Assembly (NCBI GenBank): GCA_007858575.1 | Contig: CP042279.1 | Span: forward strand, 6,355,001 to 6,419,000 | DNA length: 64,000 nt | Origin: Streptomyces sp. WAC08241 | Lineage (GTDB): Bacteria > Actinomycetota > Actinomycetes > Streptomycetales > Streptomycetaceae | Direction: 5' to 3' | Part shown: positions 9,746-18,611 of the stretch, in pieces | How the letters are laid out: each line of letters opens with the position of its first letter | How positions within the stretch are numbered: the first letter of the stretch is position 1 | The notes under the pieces: model-generated | Databases searched by the model: none | Told to the model about the DNA's origin: nothing | What the model saw: only the letters and a program-made list of their open reading frames with translations | Position numbers and translations under genes: made by a program

Positions 9746-11133
9746 GTGCAATTCCACGACTCGATGATCAGCCTCGTCGGCAACACCCCGCTGGTGAAGC
9801 TCAACCACGTCACAGCGGGCATCCAGGCGACCGTCCTGGCCAAGGTCGAGTACTTCAACCCCGGCGGGTCGGTCAAGGACCGGATCGCCCTGCGGATGAT
9901 CGAGGCGGCCGAGCGCAGCGGCGAGCTGAAGCCCGGCGGCACCATCGTCGAGCCCACGTCCGGCAACACCGGCGTCGGCCTGGCGATCGTGGCCCAGCAG
10001 AAGGGCTACAAGTGCATCTTCGTCTGCCCCGACAAGGTGTCGCTCGACAAGATCAACGTGCTGCGCGCGTACGGCGCCGAGGTCGTCGTCTGCCCCACGG
10101 CCGTGGACCCGGAGCACCCGGACTCGTACTACAACGTCTCGGACCGGCTCGTGCGCGAGACGCCGAACGCCTGGAAGCCCGACCAGTACTCCAACCCGAA
10201 CAACCCGCGCTCGCACTACGAGACCACCGGTCCCGAGCTGTGGGAGCAGACGGACGGGAAGATCACCCACTTCGTCGCGGGCGTCGGCACGGGCGGCACC
10301 ATCTCCGGCACCGGCAACTACCTCAAGGAGGCCAGCGGCGGCGCCGTCAAGGTCATCGGCGCCGACCCGGAGGGCTCCGTCTACTCGGGCGGCTCGGGCC
10401 GTCCGTACCTGGTCGAGGGCGTCGGCGAGGACTTCTGGCCCAGCGCGTACGACCGGAAGGTCGCCGACGGGATCGTGGCCGTGTCCGACAAGGACTCCTT
10501 CCAGATGACCCGCCGCCTCGCCAAGGAGGAGGGCCTCCTCGTCGGCGGCTCCTGCGGCATGGCCGTGGTCGCGGCCCTGGAGGTCGCCCGCGGCCTCGGC
10601 CCCGACGACGTCGTGGTCGTGCTGCTCCCGGACTCCGGCCGCGGCTACATGTCCAAGATCTTCAGCGACGAGTGGATGGCCGACTACGGCTTCCTGGAGA
10701 ACACCTCCTCCGCCACCGTCGCCGACGTCCTGCGCCACAGGAGGGCGGCCTGCCCTCCCTCGTCCACATGCACCCGGACGAGACCGTCGGCCAGGCCATC
10801 GAGGTGCTGCGCGAGTACGGCGTCTCCCAGATGCCCATCGTGAAGCCGGGCGCCGGCCACCCCGACGTCATGGCCGCCGAGGTCGTCGGCTCGGTCGTCG
10901 AGCGCGAGCTGCTCGACGCGCTCTTCACCAAGAAGGCGTCCCTGGAGGACCCCCTGGAGCGGCACATGAGCGCGCCGCTGCCGCAGGTCGGCTCCGGCGA
11001 GCCGGTCGAGGACCTCATGGCCGTCCTGGGCGAGTCCGCCGACGCGGCGACCGTCCTGGTCGAGGGCAAGCCGACCGGCGTCGTCAGCCGCCAGGACCTG
11101 CTCGCCTTCCTGGCGGGCGGCGCCACGAAGTAG
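9746..11133 (+). CDS. cbs: cystathionine beta-synthase with C-terminal CBS domains
   Basis: PLP enzyme joining homocysteine and serine to cystathionine in reverse transsulfuration. GTG at 9746 gives VQFHDSMISLVGNTPLVKL. The PLP lysine lies in NPGGSVKDRIALRMIE, the phosphate loop in EPTSGNTGVGLAIVA and the Gly-rich loop in VAGVGTGGTISGTGNYL. After about residue 330 two CBS modules follow (MHPDETVGQAIEVLREYGVS and the segment ending PTGVVSRQDLLAFLAG), which bind adenosyl ligands in related enzymes. One break near 10735 lies in the linker between catalytic and regulatory parts. About 462 residues. No close operon partner. Confidence 0.95.
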
Positions 11134-11449
11134 TCCCGGGAGCGGACGCGCGGCGCCGCGGGGCGGGTCCGGGGCCGGGCGTACGGCGCCGCGCGGCCGG
11201 TCCGTGAGCGGGTCGCGCGGACGAGTTCGCGCAACTGGTACGAGCGCGACACGTCCGCGCAGCACCCGCTTAACACGGGTCCGGCAGATTGTTCCTCGTC
11301 GGCGTCACGGACTTCCGGAGCGGCTCCCGGGCCTCCAGAGACGCCGCGGACGCGGACCGGCCCTGACCCGGGCCCGTGTCCTCGCGGGGACCGCCGTCGT
11401 CCCGCCCCCCGGCAGTCGGGGGTGCGGCGGTCCCCGCGCCAAGCCTCAC
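11134..11449 (+). other. intergenic stretch after cbs
   Basis: About 315 bases without a convincing gene. A short frame opening near 11204 has poor codon bias. The segment ends in a strong hairpin at 11450-11480, far from the cbs stop, so it could be a long 3' UTR, a small RNA, or the leader of the regulator downstream. Confidence 0.4.
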
Positions 11450-11480
11450 GAAGGGCCCCCCGCGATGGCGGGGGCCCTTC
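11450..11480 (+). terminator. intrinsic terminator hairpin
   Basis: GAAGGGCCCCC pairs with GGGGGCCCTTC around a small loop, 317 bases after the cbs stop and 90 bases before the regulator start. Confidence 0.7.
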
Positions 11481-11515
11481 GGTCATCCTCTTCCAGGACC
11501 GCCCGCACGCGATCG

Positions 11516-11551
11516 TGCATATCCTTATGCAGAGTGATGTGCGAGTGAATA
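11516..11551 (+). promoter_or_regulatory. palindrome upstream of RpiR-type regulator (possible operator)
   Basis: TGCATATCCTTATGCA (11516-11531) is a perfect 6+4+6 palindrome. TGAATA follows at 11546-11551, the same half-site seen in the inverted repeat before hutU. It lies 20-55 bases before the GTG start, a likely place for autoregulation. Confidence 0.45.
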
Positions 11552-11570
11552 GACGAAAGGGGAGGGCGAC

Positions 11571-12421
11571 GTGAGCGACAGCCCGGCCGGCTGGCTCCAG
11601 GCCCTCTTCGAGGGGCACCGGCTGACGCCGACCCAGCGGCGGATCGCGCACTGCATGGTGCGGCGCGCCGGGGACGTGCCGTTCCTGTCCAGCGTGGAGC
11701 TGGCCGAGCTCGCCGGGGTCAGCCAGCCCTCCGTCACCCGCTTCGCCGTCGCCCTCGGCTTCGACGGGTACCCGGCGCTCCGGCGCCACCTGCGCGAGGT
11801 CGCGCCCCCGAGGCCGACGCGGGATCCGGAGCGGGCGGGGGCGAGGCGTTCAACGAGTACCAGCAGGCCGTGCTCGCCGAGATCGAGAACCTCCGGCACC
11901 TCGCCGGACTGCTCGCCGACCCCGGCCCCGTCGAGCGGGCCGGACGGCTGCTCGCCCGCTCCCGCCCGCTGCCCGTGCTCGGACTGCGGGCCGCCTCCTC
12001 GCAGGCGCGCGGCTTCGCCTACTTCGCCGCCAAGGTCCACCCGGACGTGCGGCTCCTCGACGAGGGCGGCTCGATGCTCACGGACCGCGTCGACGCGGCC
12101 GTACGGGCCGGGGCCACGGCCCTGCTCTGCTTCGCGCTGCCCCGGCACCCGCGCGAGGTCGTCGAGGCGCTCGCGTACGCGCGGGTGGCCGGGCTCGCGG
12201 TCGTGACCGTCGCCGACTCGGCGTTCGCCCCCGTCGCCGCCCACAGCGACCTGCTGATCCCGGCCGCCGTCGGCACCGGGCTCGCCTTCGACACCGCCTG
12301 TGCCCCCATGATGCTCGGCCGGGTCCTCCTGGAGGCCATGGCCGACGAACTCCCCGACGCGCAGGCGCGCCTGGAGGAGTTCGACGCGAAGGCGGCGGCG
12401 CGGGGCCTGTTCGTCGAGTAG
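11571..12421 (+). CDS. MurR/RpiR family transcriptional regulator (HTH plus SIS domain)
   Basis: DNA-binding regulator of about 284 residues. GTG start at 11571 follows a GGGAGGG site. The N-terminal HTH_6 domain includes AELAGVSQPSVTRFAVALGF. The C-terminal SIS domain, expected to bind a sugar-phosphate-like or other small ligand, includes LLCFALPRHPREVVEALAYA and VAAHSDLLIPAAVGTG. One break near 11835 lies between the domains. It lies about 4.5 kb from the hut operon, whose promoter region shares a TGAATA half-site with this gene's upstream region, so control of hut or self is plausible but unproven. Confidence 0.85.
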
Positions 12422-12473
12422 GCGTTCGTCGAAGAGGTGCTCGTCGAGGAGGCGGCGGGCGGCCCCGCGGCCG

Positions 12474-12845
12474 TCAGACGTCCAGTTCGGCCTCGATCTT
12501 CTTGAGCTGGTGGCGGGCCATCGCCAGGTTCGCCCGGTCCTTGTGCAGGGCCAGGTAGAGGAAGAGGCCGTTGGTGTTGCGCCCCTTGAGCAGCCGGATC
12601 AGGTGGTAGTGGGTGCCGAGGGTGATGAGGATGTCCTCGATCTCGTCGTTGAGCCCCAGCATCTCCATCGCCCGGACCTTGGCCCGCACGACGTCGGTGT
12701 TGCCGGCCGCGGCCACGTTCAGGTCGAGCTCCTTGCCGCCGCCGATCGTGCCGAGCGCCATGCCGCTGGTGTAGTCGACGAGGGCAGCGCCGATCGCGCC
12801 GTCGATGGAGGCCGCTTCCTTGAGGGAGGTCTCGGTGTTCGCCAT
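12474..12845 (-). CDS. roadblock/LC7-like protein, 123 aa
   Basis: Intact small protein, start ATG 12845. The core GAALVDYTSGMALGTIGGG, followed by a helix with NTDVVRAKVRAMEML and strands DILITLGTHYHLIRLL and GLFLYLALHKDRANLAMAR, fits the roadblock/LC7 fold that often regulates small GTPases. It resembles the product of 14230-14654 (GASLVDWTSGLALGT), so the two are paralogues flanking the cluster. Last gene of a leftward four-gene set. No GTPase gene is adjacent. Family-level call only. Confidence 0.7.
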   Translation of the reverse strand: MANTETSLKEAASIDGAIGAALVDYTSGMALGTIGGGKELDLNVAAAGNTDVVRAKVRAMEMLGLNDEIEDILITLGTHYHLIRLLKGRNTNGLFLYLALHKDRANLAMARHQLKKIEAELDV

Positions 12846-12908
12846 GGTGTCGTACTTCTTCCTTCTGGGGTTACGGGTTCACGGGGCCGCGGGGGCCTGT
12901 TGACGGGG

Positions 12909-13450
12909 TCACGGAGTCCTGGGCCGGCGGACCTCGCGGACCGGGGGCCCGGCGGGGTGTGGGGCCGCCCGGGGTGCGGGGGCTTCCCCGGGTACGGGGG
13001 CGGGAGCTGGCCGAGCCGGTTCGGCTCCCTGCGCTCCAGGGCCCCGTCCACCAGCTCGCCTATCCGGGCGCTGGAGCGGCGCGCCTCCAGATGGAGCCGC
13101 CCCACGTTGATCCGGGGCTCCGCGAGCAGCGTCAGGACGGCCGAGCCGCCCGCCGCGTACGTCGCCACGTAGCCGCTCTCGCCGCGTACGAGCAGTTCGC
13201 GGAAGCGGCCCTGACCGGTGGAGTCGGTCAGGCGCTGGCCGACGCCGAGCGCCGCCGCGGTCAACGCGGCCACGCTCTCGGCCTCGCCGTCCACGGTGTC
13301 GTGGGCCAGGACCAGGCCGTCGGCGCTGGCCGCGAGGGCTCCGGTGAGCTGGGGCAGCCGCGCCCGCAGCCGTCTCAGCTCGCCGAGGACCTCGGCTTCT
13401 GCCGTCATGAGCTGTCTCCTCTCGGCGCGCAGGCGCAGGGCACGCCTCAT
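12909..13450 (-). CDS. second roadblock/LC7-type protein
   Basis: Classic roadblock profile: LGELRRLRARLPQLTGALAA, then SADGLVLAHDTV, then LTAAALGVGQRL, then VRGESGYVATYAAGGSAVLT. These match MglB/CvnB-like roadblock domains. The start ATG at 13450 overlaps the stop of the upstream gene (TGATG), implying translational coupling. The C-terminus is a Pro/Arg-rich tail of about 45 residues. After one repaired break near 12965 it ends at 12909 (VREVRRPRTP); unrepaired, it would run into the next gene. It resembles CvnB of conservons, but no CvnA, CvnC or CvnD partner is present. Confidence 0.72.
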
Positions 13451-14233
13451 CACAGGTGTGCCTCCAGGGCGTCACGGAGCCGGCGCAGCAGGGCGATGTC
13501 GGGATCGGGCACCGGCAGCACCGGTAAGAGGGCCGGTACCGGTGGCGCGGGGTCGGACGCGGGTTCGGGTTCGGGGTGAGCGGGGTCTCGACGAGCCCGG
13601 CGGCGGCGAGCCGCCGGACGTCGAGGAGCGTGTGGAAGGCGGGGCGGCCGAGCAGCCGGGCCAGCTCCGCCGGGTTCCGCTCGCCGTCGGCCGCCGCGAG
13701 CAGGGCGCTGCCGCGCCCCCACGGTCTGGCCGGGGGCGGCGGGGCGGGGACGACCGGGGCGGTGTCCACGGCGGGGTACGGCCAGACGGCGTCGAGGAGT
13801 TCGCGGCGGCGCACGGTCTCGCGCTCGACGGCCTCGGCCGAGACCGGCCGCACCGTGCCGAACCAGTGCCCCACCCCGTACCGGAAGCGGGTCGGGCCGC
13901 TGGTGGGAGAGAGGGCGAAGAAGGCCGCGTCGAAGACGGCGCCGAGGTGGCAGATCTCCAGCTCCCCGTCCTGGAGCCGGCCGCTGTCGACGAGGAAGCG
14001 GCCGACCGCGCGGTGGGCGCCGGCCCGGTCCACGGCCTCGTCCCAGTTCTCCCGGGGCAGCGTGCCGCCGGTGGTGAGGAGGACGTCGACGCCGGGGGCG
14101 GCGGGGCTCTCGGCGTGCACCACCCGGCCGTCCACCAGGTAGAGCGTGCCGTGGTCGCGCAGCAGGGCGCCGGTGGCCTTCTCGGCGGCGAGCCGGACCA
14201 GCATCGGGGAGACGGGGTGGCGACCGCGCTCAT
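13450..14233 (-). CDS. DUF4388-like protein containing a TTA codon
   Basis: Protein of about 261 residues. The N-terminal part (MLVRLAAEKATGALLRDHG, then GTLYLVDGRVVHAESPAAPG) fits DUF4388/PATAN-type domains found in regulatory proteins. The C-terminal part has ELARLLGRPAFHTLLDVRRL, a winged-helix-like segment. A TTA leucine codon sits in frame at 13527-13525, 25 codons before the stop, so translation may depend on BldA. The start at 14233 overlaps the stop of the upstream roadblock gene (ATGA), and its own stop overlaps the next start. Breaks near 14205 and 13575. Confidence 0.62.
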
Positions 14234-14654
14234 CCGAGGACCAGCTTCTCGGCTATGTCGCGGAGCCGCATGCGGGCGAGGGCGAGGTTGCCGGTCTCGC
14301 GGTCGAGCCAGAGGTGGAGGAAGACGCTGCTGTCGAAGGAGGTCTCGACGAAGCGGAGGACGTGGTAGCCGGCCCGGGTGGTGACGATCAGGTCCTCGAC
14401 GGGGGCCCGCCGTCGTCCCCGGCCCCTCCGGCCCCGCCCGTTCCCCCCGGCGCGTCGTCCGTCGCCAGGAAGGTGTCGAATTCGGCCGCCGAGCGGGCCA
14501 GTTCGGCGGTCTCGGCGGCCGTGGTCTCGTGGTCCCCGACGGGCGACTCGCCCGCCGTTCCCAGTGCGAGGCCGCTGGTCCAGTCGACCAGGGAGGCGCC
14601 CCGAGCACCCGGTAGGGTCATGGCCTCCGTCAGGCACTCGTCGATTCCGGGCAC
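14230..14654 (-). CDS. roadblock/LC7-like protein, first gene of the cluster
   Basis: GTG at 14654 follows a GGGAGGGG site. The product, about 141 residues, contains GASLVDWTSGLALGTAGES, a Gly/Asp-rich linker, and VEDLIVTTRAGYHVLRFVE plus LHLWLDRETGNLALARM. It is a paralogue of the 12474-12845 product. One break near 14400 lies in the Gly-rich linker. It is the first gene of a leftward set whose genes overlap or nearly abut, so co-expression is expected. Confidence 0.68.
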
Positions 14655-14814
14655 GCGGATTCCCCTCCCGATGCGGCGTGCGAACGTGCGGCAGTAACGG
14701 TGACGCTACTGAACGTTCCGCTCCGGGGAGGTGTTCTGGCATTTTCCATCGGAACATGCCCGGGTCTGACGGAAATTGATCCCTTGCCCGCGGCGGCCGG
14801 ATGTGGTGGGTCCG

Positions 14815-15411
14815 TCAGGCCCGGGTCTCCACGGCGTTCGCGATGTCCGCCAGGTCTTCGCGAGCGCCCTGGCGACGGCCTTCGCCCCGAAGCGGGCGAG
14901 CAGCCGGCCGAGGACGCTGGGGAGCGCCCGTGCGCGGGCCGGGCGGAGAAGGTCATGCGGAGGACGGTGGAGGCGGTCCCGCCGGGGATGGATCCGGTTC
15001 CGCCTGGGTTGGTTCCGGTTCCGCCCGGGATGGTTCCGGTCCCGCCGGGCGTGGTTACGGTCCCGCCGGGAGCGGACCCGGTGCCGTCGGGCGTGAGGGT
15101 GAGCTCGGAGACGTAGTGCATGCCGTGGGAGTCGGCGACCGTGACGTACCGGTCGGGCGGCTCGCACGCGGTCACGGTCATCTCCTCGGTGGCCTCCCGG
15201 CCGAGCATCCGCCGGGTCTCGCGCCAGCGCGTGCCCACGCCGAAGCCGCCCGGGGTGAGCACCTCCACCTTCCGGACGCCGGTCAGGACGCGCGGCAGCC
15301 CCGGCAGGTCGGTGATCGCCTCCCAGACCCGCCCGGGGAGGCGGCGACCCGGCGCTCGACGACGACGGCGGTGCCGTCCGTACCCGTTCCGGTCATGTCC
15401 TCACCACTCAT
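14815..15411 (-). CDS. SRPBCC (START/polyketide-cyclase-like) protein with repeat insert
   Basis: Start ATG 15411. The order VVVERRVAAS, WEAITDLPGLPRVL, VEVLTPGGFGVGTRWRETR, MTVTACEPPDRYVTVADS is typical of SRPBCC ligand-binding proteins. In the middle lies an insert of P-G-G-T-G repeats encoded by 21-bp tandem repeats, after which the fold resumes with TASTVLRMTFSA and ends DLADIANAVETRA at 14815. Breaks occur near 15345, 14935 and 14860. The upstream decarboxylase gene reads into this gene without a stop in the given sequence; one missing base would instead give an ATGA overlap. Confidence 0.65.
14985..15089 (-). repeat. five 21-bp tandem repeats inside SRPBCC gene
   Basis: Five imperfect 21-bp units (starts 14985, 15006, 15027, 15048, 15069) encode a Pro-Gly-Gly-Thr-Gly type heptad. 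Because the unit is a multiple of three, copy-number change would keep the frame. Confidence 0.85.
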
Positions 15412-16811
15412 GTCCCCATGGAAGCCGGGGCGCGGGGCGGCGCTACCGGACTGCCGGCCCTCTTCTGTTCGACCCTCGCGCCCGGCCGGCCCGGCCGGTG
15501 GGTCCACCAGCGCGTCCGCCAGCTCCCCGCCCGCCTCGGCGACGATCTCGTCGAGCGTCTGGGGCCTGCGCACGGGCGTGAACGCCACCGTCCTGTCACC
15601 GGCCACGGCGAAGCCGTGGATCCCCGGCCGGGGCAGGCTGTTGTACGCGTAGTGGTGGGCGAAGTAGTACGCGCCGGTGTCCGGCACCGCCACCACGTCC
15701 CCCGGGCGCAGCAGCGGCAGCTCGCGGCCCGTGGCGAGCAGGTCCCCGGCGAAGCAGGCGGGGCCCGCCACGTCCTGCACGGCGGTCTCCCCGGTGCGGG
15801 GCCGGCCCCCGGAGTCGTACGCGAGGACGCGCAGCGGCCAGGAGCCGGGGGCGTAGACCGTACGGGTGGCGAGCTGCACGCCCGCGTGGGTGACGGCGAT
15901 CGGGCGGCCCCCGGAGGTCTTGGTGTACTCCACCCGGGCGAGGACCGTGCCGTGTTTGGCCAGAAGTGAGCGCCCGAACTCGGTGACCAGACGGTAGCGG
16001 CCGTCGAAGAGCCCGGGGACGGTGCCGGCGAGCAGCCGCGCGTACTCCGCGTACGTCGGCGTCTCCTCGTCGGAGGCGAAGTTCACCGGCAGGCCGCCGC
16101 CGATGTCGAGGGCGTCGACCTGCTGCCGGCCGGCGGCCCGGTTGATCTCCTCGGCGAGCGCGTACGCCTCCCCGACCCCCTCCGCCATCAGGGCGAGCGG
16201 CACGCCCTGGGAGCCGGTGTGGGTGTGCACCCGGGTCAGCCGGGGCGCTCCAGGTAGGCCTGGACGACGGCCTTGCGGGCGCCCTCGTCGCGCAGCGCCA
16301 CGCCGAACTTGGAGGTGGCGGTCGCGGTGGAGAGCGCGCCGATGGAGCCGGCCCCGACCTGCGGGTTCACCCGGAGGCCGAGGGGCGAGGTGGTGGGCGC
16401 GCCGGCCGTGAGCGCGTCGATCCTGGCCAGCTCCTGGAGGTTGTCGGCGTTGACCGCGATCCCGAGCGCGAGGGCCCGGCGGAGCTCGTCCGGGGTCTTG
16501 GCGGGGAGTCGAGCACGGTGCGCTCCGGCGGGATCCCGGCGGCGCGGGCGAGGGCCAGTTCGCCGGGCTCGCCACCTCGGCCCCGAGCCCGGCCTCGTGG
16601 AGCAGGCGCAGGACGGGGACGAGCGGAGCGGCCTTCACGGCGAAGGCGTGCAGCACGGGCGCGTCGGTGACGGCGGCGAAGGCGCTGGTCAGAGCGGCGG
16701 CGGAGGCGCGGATGCCGGCGGTGTCGAGGAGGGCGACGACCGGTTCGGCGGGGAGAGGAGTCCTTGGTCGACGGCGGCGCGGACGGCGAGATCGCGACGG
16801 GAGGAGGCCAT
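15408..16811 (-). CDS. diaminopimelate decarboxylase-like PLP enzyme (fold type III)
   Basis: ATG 16811 gives MASSRRDLAVRAAVDQGLL. The product, about 468 residues, has the alanine-racemase-like barrel with the PLP lysine in HAFAVKAAPLVPVLRLLHEAG. VHTHTGSQG and DIGGGLPVNF bind phosphate. The C-terminal barrel has ACFAGDLLATGRELPLL, DVVAVPDTGAYYFAHHYAYN and NSLPRPG, matching the Cys and Tyr regions of lysA-type decarboxylases. Breaks near 16755, 16575, 16505 and 16245. The motifs differ from housekeeping LysA (KAA instead of KAN), so another amino-acid substrate is possible. The end is uncertain: repaired, it stops at 15408 overlapping the SRPBCC start; unrepaired, it continues as a fusion. Confidence 0.78.
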
Positions 16812-16870
16812 GGGTCCCATCGTGGCCCATCGGTGCGGGAGGGGAGGGGCCGCGCGAGGGGCGGGCCCTG

Positions 16871-16906
16871 TTGACTACAACTATTCATCAGGTCAGGATG
16901 TGAATA
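16871..16906 (+). promoter_or_regulatory. hut operon promoter with inverted repeat
   Basis: TTGACT (16871-16876) with a 17-base spacer to CAGGAT (16894-16899) fits a main-sigma promoter. The inverted repeat TATTCA-N13-TGAATA (16882-16887, 16901-16906) overlaps the -10, as expected for a repressor site. A GAGGAGG ribosome site follows before the hutU ATG at 16934. Confidence 0.5.
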
Positions 16907-16933
16907 TCTGAACGACATCGAGGAGGCACCGCC

Positions 16934-18611
16934 ATGTCAGGACCCCGCCCCGTACGGGCCCCGCGCGGTACGGAACTGAGCGCCCTGGGATGGCAGCAGG
17001 AGGCCGCCCTCCGGATGCTCCAGAACAACCTGGACCCCGAGGTCGCCGAGCACCCCGACAAGCTCGTCGTCTACGGCGGCACCGGCAAGGCCGCCCGCGA
17101 CTGGCGCTCCTTCGACGCGATGGTCCGCACCCTGCGCACCCTCAAGCAGGACGAGACGATGCTCGTCCAGTCCGGCCGCCCGGTCGGCGTCATGCAGACC
17201 CACGAGTGGGCCCCGCGCGTCCTCATCGCCAACTCCAACCTGGTCGGCGACTGGGCGAACTGGGAGGAGTTCCGGCGCCTGGAGCAGCTCGGCCTCACCA
17301 TGTACGGCCAGATGACGGCCGGCTCCTGGATCTACATCGGCACCCAGGGCATCCTCCAGGGCACGTACGAGACCTTCGCCGCCGTCGCCGCGAAGAAGTT
17401 CAACGGGACCCTCGCCGGGACCATCACCCTGACCGCCGGCCTCGGCGGCATGGGCGGCGCCCAGCCGCTCGCCGTGACGATGAACGACGGCGTCGCGATC
17501 TGCATCGACGTCGACCCGCGCGCCATCGAGCGCCGCATCGAGCACCGCTACCTGGACGTGAAGGCGGACTCCCCGGAGCACGCCCTCCGGCTCGCGGTCG
17601 AGGCGCGCGACGCCCGCCGCCCGCTCTCCATCGGCCTCCTCGGCAACGCCGCCGAACTGCTCCCGCGCATGCTGGCCGAGGGCGCCCCGATCGACATCGT
17701 GACGGACCAGACCTCCGCCCACGACCCGCTCTCCTACCTCCCCGTCGGCGTCGCCTTCGAGGACATGGCCGACGCGGCGGCGAAGGACCCGGCCGGGTTC
17801 ACCACCCGGGCCCGCGAGTCCATGGCCCGGCACGTCGAGGCCATGGTCGGCTTCATGGACGCGGGCGCCGAGGTCTTCGACTACGGCAACTCGATCCGGG
17901 GCGAGGCCCAGCTCGCCGGCTACGACCGCGCCTTCGCCTTCCCGGGCTTCGTCCCGGCGTACATCCGCCCGCTGTTCTGCGAGGGCAAGGGCCCGTTCCG
18001 CTGGCCGCCCTCTCCGGCGAGGCCTCGGACATCCACAAGACCGACAAGGCGATCCTCGACCTCTTCCCGGAGAACGAGTCGCTGCACCGCTGGATCAAGA
18101 TGGCCGGCGAGCGCGTCCACTTCCAGGGCCTGCCCGCCCGCATCTGCTGGCTCGGCCAGGGCGAGCGCGACAAGGCCGGCGCCCTGTTCAACGACATGGT
18201 CGCCGACGGCACCCTCGCCGCCCCCTCGCCATCGGCCGCGACCACCTCGACTGCGGCTCGGTCGCCTCCCCGTACCGCGAGACCGAGGCCATGCTCGACG
18301 GCTCCGACGCCATCGCGGACTGGCCCCTGCTCAACGCCATGGTCAACGTCGCCTCCGGCGCCTCCTGGGTCTCCCTCCACCACGGCGGCGGCGTCGGCAT
18401 GGGTCGCTCCATCCACGCGGGCCAGGTCTCCGTGGCCGACGGCACCGCCCTCGCGGGCGAGAAGATCCGCCGCGTGCTGACGAACGACCCGGGCATGGGC
18501 GTCATCCGCCACGTCGACGCCGGTTACGACATCGCCGAGCGGGTCGCCGACGAGAAGGGCGTCCGCGTCCCGATGCGCGAGGGCGACGACGCTTCCGGGG
18601 CCTCCGCGTGA
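16934..18611 (+). CDS. hutU: urocanate hydratase
   Basis: Second enzyme of histidine breakdown, converting urocanate to imidazolonepropionate with bound NAD. ATG 16934 opens a protein of about 558 residues, the usual length. Recognisable stretches are MLQNNLDPEVAEHPDKLVVY, LMQ-type HEWAPRVLIANSNLVGDWA, GTQGILQGTYETFA, LTAGLGGMGGAQPLA (dinucleotide loop) and SLHHGGGVGMGRSIHAGQV. The Cys in RDHLDCGSVASPYRET is the conserved active-site region. Breaks near 18005 and 18228 need one base each. First gene of the operon; its stop overlaps the next start (GTGA). Confidence 0.96.

Noticed and set aside
12474..16811. Secondary-metabolite biosynthetic cluster
   Set aside because: A START-like and a PLP decarboxylase-like gene are present but no core synthase, carrier protein or tailoring set.
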